DNA of 10,484 nucleotides from Anaerolineaceae bacterium. Its GTDB lineage: Bacteria; Chloroflexota; Anaerolineae; Anaerolineales; Anaerolineaceae. The translations under genes were made by a program, and so were the position numbers. The stretch covers positions 1 through 10,484 of the forward strand of contig JAQTMA010000142.1 in the NCBI GenBank assembly GCA_028714615.1, read 5' to 3'. This document shows positions 5,826 to 10,484 of this stretch, piece after piece (the stretch's first letter is position 1; each line of letters opens with the position of its first letter). The notes below the pieces were generated by a model, which ran no database searches, had not been told where the DNA came from, and saw only the letters and a program-made list of their open reading frames with translations.

Positions 5826-7310
5826 TTGTTGAGCGTGCTATCACCTTACCCCCAGGAGACCGGCATGATCGCCCAACAGTATGCCATTCGGGAATACCCC
5901 GACGTCAAGGCAATCTATGCCAAACTGGAAAAACTCGTCAGCCAACCGTTGCGACCGGTGCGGCGTGAAAAAATGCAAGAATATCTCAAATATTTCGAGA
6001 ATCAGTGCCAGCGCTCGAAAATGTTAACGGACGAAGCCAGGGAATTCATCCCGGGTGGCGTGCAACACAATTTGGCGTTCAATTACCCGTTCCCAATTGC
6101 CATCGAGAAAGCTGAGGGGGCGTTCATGTGGGACGCCGATGGGAACCAGTATATTGATTTCCTTCAAGCCGGCGGGCCGACCGTATTAGGCAGCAATTAT
6201 GCACCGGTGCGCGAAAAAGTGCTCGAGATGTTGCAAACCTGCGGTCCCGTCACCGGACTTTTCCACGAATACGAGCTTAAATTAGCGAAACTCATCCACC
6301 AGTACATGCCCAACATTGAGATATTGCGCCTGTTAGGGTCGGGAACCGAGGGGGTGATGGCTGCTATTCGTGCGGCGCGCACGTTTACCAAAAAGAAATA
6401 CGTCATCAAGGTAGGGGGCGCCTATCATGGTTGGAGCGACCAGATGGTTTACGGGCTGCACATTCCTGGAACAGGTCGACGTGAATCGACCGGCATTCCC
6501 CGCGGAGCCACGCTCTTCACCGAGGAGTTCTTTCCAAACAACCTTGCGGAGCTGAAGCGCCATTTAATCTTTAACCGGTTACGAGGCGGGACGGCAGCGG
6601 TCATTCTCGAACCTGTTGGTCCGGAGAGCGGCACCCGCCCCGTCCCATTCGATTTCAATCAAAAAGTTCGCGAGTTGTGCGACGAATTCGGTACACTGCT
6701 CATCTTTGATGAAGTTGTGACCGGTTTTCGGTTGGGGCTGGGCGGCGCACAGGGATACTTTGGCGTGAAACCCGATCTCACCGTGTTTGGCAAGTGCATC
6801 ACTGGCGGCTACCCGATGGCAGGCGGTGTGGGTGGGCGGCGGGATGTGATGATGACCTTCGCTGCAGGGATCGGTGGATCCGGTGAGCGCGCCTACATCG
6901 GGGGAACGCTTTCGGCCAATCCGCTCTCGTGCGTGGCTGGGTATTATGCCTTGCTCGAAATGCAGCGCACCAACGCCCCGGCCATTGCCGGGCGAGCGGG
7001 GGATCGACTCACCCGCGGGTTAACTGCCATCATTGATCGGTATGGGTTGCCCTTTGTGGCCTACAACCAGGGTTCTATCGTGCATCTGGAAACTTCGGGC
7101 GTAATGCTGCTTGATCTTCACCATCCCTTCCGGTTGGCAAAGGAGCTCAAGCCGCGCAAGCACATGATCGAAGAGATGGGCGCGGCGTATATGGCAAACG
7201 GCCTGATCACCCTGGCTGGTTCGCGCATGTACACATCGATGGTTGACACCGATGAAGTGATCGACGAGGCATTGAGTCGCTTCGAGCGTGTATTAAGCGA
7301 GTGCAAATGA
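5826..7310 (+). CDS. Class III PLP-dependent aminotransferase, glutamate-1-semialdehyde-aminomutase-like
   Basis: The protein has 494 residues from the preferred TTG at 5826. The start is uncertain; GTG 5814, TTG 5829 or ATG 5865 are possible. PLP-fold motifs are present in order: FIPGGVQHN before the fold, LGSGTEGVMAAIRAAR binding the cofactor phosphate, YHGWSD stacking on the ring, FDEVVTGFR with Asp295 bonding the pyridine nitrogen, and FGKCITGGYPMAG with Lys323 as the Schiff-base lysine. These are the hallmarks of the HemL-like branch of class III aminotransferases. The protein is longer than HemL (about 430 residues), with an extra N-terminal segment of about 60 residues. No tetrapyrrole gene is nearby, and it sits between an aldolase and a sugar kinase. 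It therefore most likely transaminates, or shifts the amino group of, an amino sugar, amino polyol or related compound. That substrate is inference. It overlaps the kinase start by four bases. Confidence 0.87.
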   Translation: MLSVLSPYPQETGMIAQQYAIREYPDVKAIYAKLEKLVSQPLRPVRREKMQEYLKYFENQCQRSKMLTDEAREFIPGGVQHNLAFNYPFPIAIEKAEGAFMWDADGNQYIDFLQAGGPTVLGSNYAPVREKVLEMLQTCGPVTGLFHEYELKLAKLIHQYMPNIEILRLLGSGTEGVMAAIRAARTFTKKKYVIKVGGAYHGWSDQMVYGLHIPGTGRRESTGIPRGATLFTEEFFPNNLAELKRHLIFNRLRGGTAAVILEPVGPESGTRPVPFDFNQKVRELCDEFGTLLIFDEVVTGFRLGLGGAQGYFGVKPDLTVFGKCITGGYPMAGGVGGRRDVMMTFAAGIGGSGERAYIGGTLSANPLSCVAGYYALLEMQRTNAPAIAGRAGDRLTRGLTAIIDRYGLPFVAYNQGSIVHLETSGVMLLDLHHPFRLAKELKPRKHMIEEMGAAYMANGLITLAGSRMYTSMVDTDEVIDEALSRFERVLSECK

Positions 7311-8881
7311 CGCCTCCTCCTCTCATCCTCTCCATCGATCACGGCACATCGACCATGAAAGCCGCTTTGATCAGCCTTGAGGGACAAGTACTTGGCTGGG
7401 AAAGCCAGGCGCTCTGTCTCCATCTGACTCCCGATGGGGGAGCTGAGCAATCCCCCGGCGAATGGTGGGCAGCCTTGCTTTCAACAATCGAGAAATTATG
7501 GGTGCGCTATCCCGATGCGAAACAGCAGGTTTTTGCCATGTGCGCCTCCACCCAGGGAGAGGGTACCATCCCGGTCGATGAGAATGGTAATGCCCTGATG
7601 AATTGCATCCTGTGGATGGACATGCGCGGAGAGCCATATCTGTGCAGACAATTCCGTGGACTGGTCAACCTTAACGGGGTTAGCCTGTATAAAACCATAC
7701 GCTGGATAAATCTCACCGGCGGCATGCCATCCTTGACCGGAAAAGATCCCGCCGCCCATATGCTTCTGATCCGCGACCGGTTTCCCGAAATCTACGCCAA
7801 AACTTATAAATTTCTGAATGTTCTGGATTATTTGAATCTGCGTCTCACCGGCCGATTTATCGCTACCTACGACTCGATCCTCACTTCTTGGGTCACCGAT
7901 AACCGCTCGCCCCATACCGTTCACTACCACCCCAGCCTGGTGCGCGATTGCGGCATAGATGCCGATAAACTTCCAGAAATTGTGCCATGTACCGCCGTGT
8001 TGGGGACACTCAAATCCGAAGTCGCAGAGATGCTCGGGCTATCCCCAGGCGTAAAAGTCGTGGCGGGTTCGATAGACACTACGGCTGCTGCCATTGGCTC
8101 TGGAGCGGTCGAGGACTACGCTCTGCATCTTTACATCGGTACTTCGGCGTGGATGGCCGCTCACGTCCCATTCAAAAAGACCGACATTAGCGCCTCACTG
8201 GCCTCCGTCCCGTGTGCTGTGCCAGGGCGCTATTTACTCACCGCGCTTCAGGCCACTGCGGGCGGCAATCTCTCTTACCTGCGTGACAACATCCTTTACC
8301 ACAAGGATGAACTCTTACAAGAAGCCGATGTTCCGGATATTTATCAAGTGTTCGATATCATTGCGGCGCGCGTGCCGGCTGGCGCCCACGGTGTTATCTT
8401 TACCCCATGGATCTGGGGCGAACGCGCTCCCATCGACGACAGAACCGTTCGCGCTGGTCTGTACAACCTGTCGCTCCACAACACCCGCGAAGACATTATC
8501 CGTGCGTTCCTGGAAGGGGTGGCATTCAATGCGTGTTGGCTGCTCGAACCAGTGCGAAAGTTTTTGGGGAGAAGAGCCGGGGTGATCCATATCGTCGGCG
8601 GTGGGGCTCAGTCGGATGTCTGGTGCCAGATTTTCGCCGATGTGATGGGGGTCGAAATCAAACAGGTGGTCGACCCAATCTATGCAAACGCACGAGGCTC
8701 GGCCTGGATTGCCGCTGCCGGACTGGGCGAGATCTCCTTCAACGACGTACCTACCCTTGTGAAGTTCAAGAGGAGCTACACGCCAAAAGGCGAGAATCAG
8801 GTGCTCTACGAAGAGAAATTCGATATATTCAAACAGATTTACCGCCAGATGAAAGGGGTTTATCGCCGTTTGAATGGTTGA
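7307..8881 (+). CDS. FGGY family carbohydrate kinase (xylulokinase-like), substrate unknown
   Basis: The protein has 524 residues, the normal FGGY length. The ATG at 7307 overlaps the aminotransferase stop in the classic ATGA arrangement, which signals translational coupling; a GTG two codons earlier is less likely. The actin-like ATPase fold is marked by the phosphate-1 loop SIDHGTSTMKAAL (Asp10 or Asp11), the sugar-site WMDMR (103-107), the putative catalytic base Asp257 in VVAGSIDTTAAAIGSG, and the adenosine-binding GGGAQSDVW from residue 431. The protein should phosphorylate a hydroxyl of a sugar or polyol with ATP in the cytoplasm. Where XylB has an SGQMHG-like sugar-contact loop, this protein has ASTQGEG, so D-xylulose is not a safe prediction. 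As the last gene of the operon, it would supply the phosphorylated substrate of the aldolase. Confidence 0.9.
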   Translation: MTPPPLILSIDHGTSTMKAALISLEGQVLGWESQALCLHLTPDGGAEQSPGEWWAALLSTIEKLWVRYPDAKQQVFAMCASTQGEGTIPVDENGNALMNCILWMDMRGEPYLCRQFRGLVNLNGVSLYKTIRWINLTGGMPSLTGKDPAAHMLLIRDRFPEIYAKTYKFLNVLDYLNLRLTGRFIATYDSILTSWVTDNRSPHTVHYHPSLVRDCGIDADKLPEIVPCTAVLGTLKSEVAEMLGLSPGVKVVAGSIDTTAAAIGSGAVEDYALHLYIGTSAWMAAHVPFKKTDISASLASVPCAVPGRYLLTALQATAGGNLSYLRDNILYHKDELLQEADVPDIYQVFDIIAARVPAGAHGVIFTPWIWGERAPIDDRTVRAGLYNLSLHNTREDIIRAFLEGVAFNACWLLEPVRKFLGRRAGVIHIVGGGAQSDVWCQIFADVMGVEIKQVVDPIYANARGSAWIAAAGLGEISFNDVPTLVKFKRSYTPKGENQVLYEEKFDIFKQIYRQMKGVYRRLNG

Positions 8882-8967
8882 ACAAAACCGGCGAAGCAGG
8901 ATGCGACCCGGGCATTACCAGCCAGGTAACCCCCTTCTCGAGAACAGGATCACAGGTATTCACTTTC

Positions 8968-8999
8968 AGCGCTGCCAATCGGGGGCGCTTTTGTTATTT
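8968..8999 (+). terminator. Probable intrinsic terminator after the kinase operon
   Basis: AGCGC (8968-8972) pairs with GCGCT (8985-8989), with a few further weak pairs inside. A T-rich run follows at once (TTTTGTTATTT). It lies about 90 bases after the kinase stop and before the next gene. The stem is short, so confidence is moderate. Confidence 0.5.
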
Positions 9000-9057
9000 C
9001 TATGACATAATTACTCTATCGTTGAGGTAGTGCCATCGATTATCGCTATCTTCCAAA

Positions 9058-10484
9058 ATGGATCTTCAGCCAGGATCAGAAACAAGCAACTTCATTCAGC
9101 TCGCCCTGAGATGTGAGCAGGCCGGGGATATGTCCGGTGCGTTACGGTTGGCGCGCCGCGCCCTGGAGGTTGCCAGAACGGATAACTTGCCATTGGAATG
9201 CGCCCGGGCGCTGGCAGCCGTTGCGCGTTTTCGCTTCCGCCTGGGGCAGTATGAAACTGCCCGCCAGCTCGCTGAAGAAGCCCGGGTGATGACGGATCCC
9301 AACCAGGAGTCGCAGGCGGTCGTTCACGCTGAGGCGCTGCTGCTGTTGGGAATGTGCGCCCTCGAAACCAATTCGTTGGCCGAGTGCGAGCAGTATTACC
9401 GCAGCGCCGCCAACCTGGCGCGTGAAATTGGGCATACGTTACTGTTTCAACGCGCACTGCACAATTTGGGCAGTGCGGTTTACTTGTTTCGCGGGAAGTA
9501 TGATCTGGCGATTTCCACCGACGCACAATCGCTTCAAATCTGCCGGGAGAATGGTTTGTCCGATTGGGCCATGTTTCCGTTGATCACCCTGGCGATTGCC
9601 TACCAGATTACCGATCAGCGGTTGCTTGCTCATGAAACCCTCACAGAGTTGCGAGCAATTTCACAGCCTGGCTCGGCCGGTGAGGGGTATGCCTGTTACG
9701 TTTCCGGTATGCTGGCGCTGGATGAGGGCGATTTCCAAGCCGCCAGCGCCGAACTAGCCCATGCGAGTGCACTGGCCGAGGCCCTGGGCGACTCCAGCCT
9801 GAAGCTGGACACGCACCTGGGCATCAGCCGCATGTATCGGCTGAGCGGGGAGGGTTCCAAGGCGCTGGCCTGGGCCGAAGATGCGCTGGGTTTTGCTCAG
9901 CGCGTTGGTTACCGTATCTACCAGGGTCGGGCGCGCCTGGAACGTGGACGAGCAGCCTGGCTCATGGGTGACCTGGTTTCCGCTGATAACGACCTGGACC
10001 AGGCCGAAGCGATTTTCACGGAAATGGACATGCGTTACGACCTGGCCGAGATGCACTTGCTGCTGGCTGCCCACTACCACCAGCTTCGGGATGCGCGAGC
10101 GATCGTCCACCTGCCCCTGGCGGCTGCAGCCATCCAGTCGGGTGGCTATGGTTTTTTGGTAGAACGTGAACGCGCCCTGGTATATTCCCTGGAAAACTAT
10201 CGAAATGACCCGGATCCACAATTGGGCGCTGCGGCCGGCATACTGTTTGAAGCCATCCAGAACACGCCACCCAAACCGCTCAAGGTCATCACGTTAGGGA
10301 GACTGGCGGTGTGGGTGGGCGCTCGAATGATTGACGCCCGGGCTTTACGCCAGCGCCGCGCAGGGGAATTGCTCGCGCTGCTCCTCTCCAGCCCCGGATA
10401 CAGCCTATCTGCGGAGGCAGTGGCTGAAGCCATGTGTCCTCAAAAAGAACCCTGTGCGGCTGTGGATTTCTACCATCACGCCAT
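9058..10484 (+). CDS. TPR-rich transcriptional regulator with a C-terminal SARP/OmpR-type winged helix, 3' end missing
   Basis: The frame is open from the ATG at 9058 to the window edge, so 475 residues are seen. An in-frame TAG at 9028 rules out a start further upstream. There is no clear ribosome site, and an ATG at 9127 is possible. Residues 1-400 are a helical array of tetratricopeptide-like repeats, with motifs such as ALRLARRALEVA, YETARQLAEEA, ALHNLGSAVYLFRGKYDLAI and ALAWAEDALGFAQ, as in the MalT-like and SARP regulators. From about residue 408, LKVITLGRLAVWVGARM, then LRQRRAGELLALLLSSPG, is the start of a winged-helix domain of the SARP/BTAD (Trans_reg_C) type, cut off at the edge. 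Unlike the largest members of this group, no ATPase domain precedes the TPRs. It probably senses a protein or small molecule through the TPRs and activates target genes. The target is unknown. Confidence 0.8.
   Translation, partial: MDLQPGSETSNFIQLALRCEQAGDMSGALRLARRALEVARTDNLPLECARALAAVARFRFRLGQYETARQLAEEARVMTDPNQESQAVVHAEALLLLGMCALETNSLAECEQYYRSAANLAREIGHTLLFQRALHNLGSAVYLFRGKYDLAISTDAQSLQICRENGLSDWAMFPLITLAIAYQITDQRLLAHETLTELRAISQPGSAGEGYACYVSGMLALDEGDFQAASAELAHASALAEALGDSSLKLDTHLGISRMYRLSGEGSKALAWAEDALGFAQRVGYRIYQGRARLERGRAAWLMGDLVSADNDLDQAEAIFTEMDMRYDLAEMHLLLAAHYHQLRDARAIVHLPLAAAAIQSGGYGFLVERERALVYSLENYRNDPDPQLGAAAGILFEAIQNTPPKPLKVITLGRLAVWVGARMIDARALRQRRAGELLALLLSSPGYSLSAEAVAEAMCPQKEPCAAVDFYHHA

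Noticed and set aside
5826..7310. Calling the aminotransferase hemL
   Set aside because: Its length, the N-terminal extension and the sugar-operon context argue against a haem role, so no gene symbol is given.
8991..9019. Promoter for the TPR regulator
   Set aside because: TTGTTA at 8991-8996 has no acceptable -10 box at the right distance (CTCTAT), and the apparent CATAAT has no -35; nothing in 8882-9057 besides the hairpin is convincing.
8407..9030. 207-residue plus-strand ORF overlapping the kinase 3' end
   Set aside because: It lies in another frame of the kinase gene, is very rich in Arg and Gly with low-complexity composition, and has no ribosome site or recognisable motif.
9754..10221. 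155-residue minus-strand ORF inside the TPR gene
   Set aside because: It is antisense to a clear TPR coding frame, with a Gln/Val-rich composition typical of a shadow of a GC-rich gene.

Overview
The window looks like a chromosomal fragment of a Chloroflexota bacterium, probably of the Anaerolineae type. This is inferred from recognised protein styles, not from a marker gene. The hints are: secreted proteins that end in a short (Y/F)(L/I)P-x-V-x-R tail, an LppX-like envelope protein family, a regulator with an N-terminal TPR region and a C-terminal SARP-type DNA-binding domain, and a membrane protein with a helix-turn-helix-like N-terminus. Base composition is moderate. I see no rRNA, tRNA, CRISPR array, insertion sequence, integrase or attachment site.

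Left part (1-4359). The window opens inside a secreted beta-propeller protein resembling GH43-clan enzymes. Two bases after it follows a secreted protein with two fibronectin-III-like domains and a ZU5-like domain. Both end in nearly the same tail (IYLPAVMR and IFIPLVVR). A perfect 12-bp hairpin separates them from a convergent gene for a protein with a DNA-binding-like head and about six membrane helices. Divergent from that gene is a two-gene unit: an exported LppX-like protein and a small 142-aa protein I do not recognise.

Central part (4379-8881). This is the most coherent unit. A TetR regulator of the WHG subfamily (minus strand) is divergent from a tight three-gene operon: a class II aldolase of the fuculose-phosphate aldolase type, a class III PLP aminotransferase resembling glutamate-1-semialdehyde aminomutase, and an FGGY carbohydrate kinase. 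The intergenic region holds a perfect 21-bp palindrome whose two half-sites are also the -35 boxes (TTGACA) of two face-to-face promoters. A degenerate second copy lies exactly 30 bp downstream, over the operon's -10 box and predicted transcription start. The operon therefore appears to be repressed by the TetR protein, which also appears autoregulated. The likely role is catabolism of a small sugar or amino-sugar-like compound: transamination, phosphorylation and retro-aldol cleavage. The substrate cannot be read from the sequence. No transporter or isomerase is present.

Right part (8882-10484). A probable terminator follows the kinase. A long TPR protein then begins and runs off the window just as a SARP/OmpR-type winged-helix domain starts.
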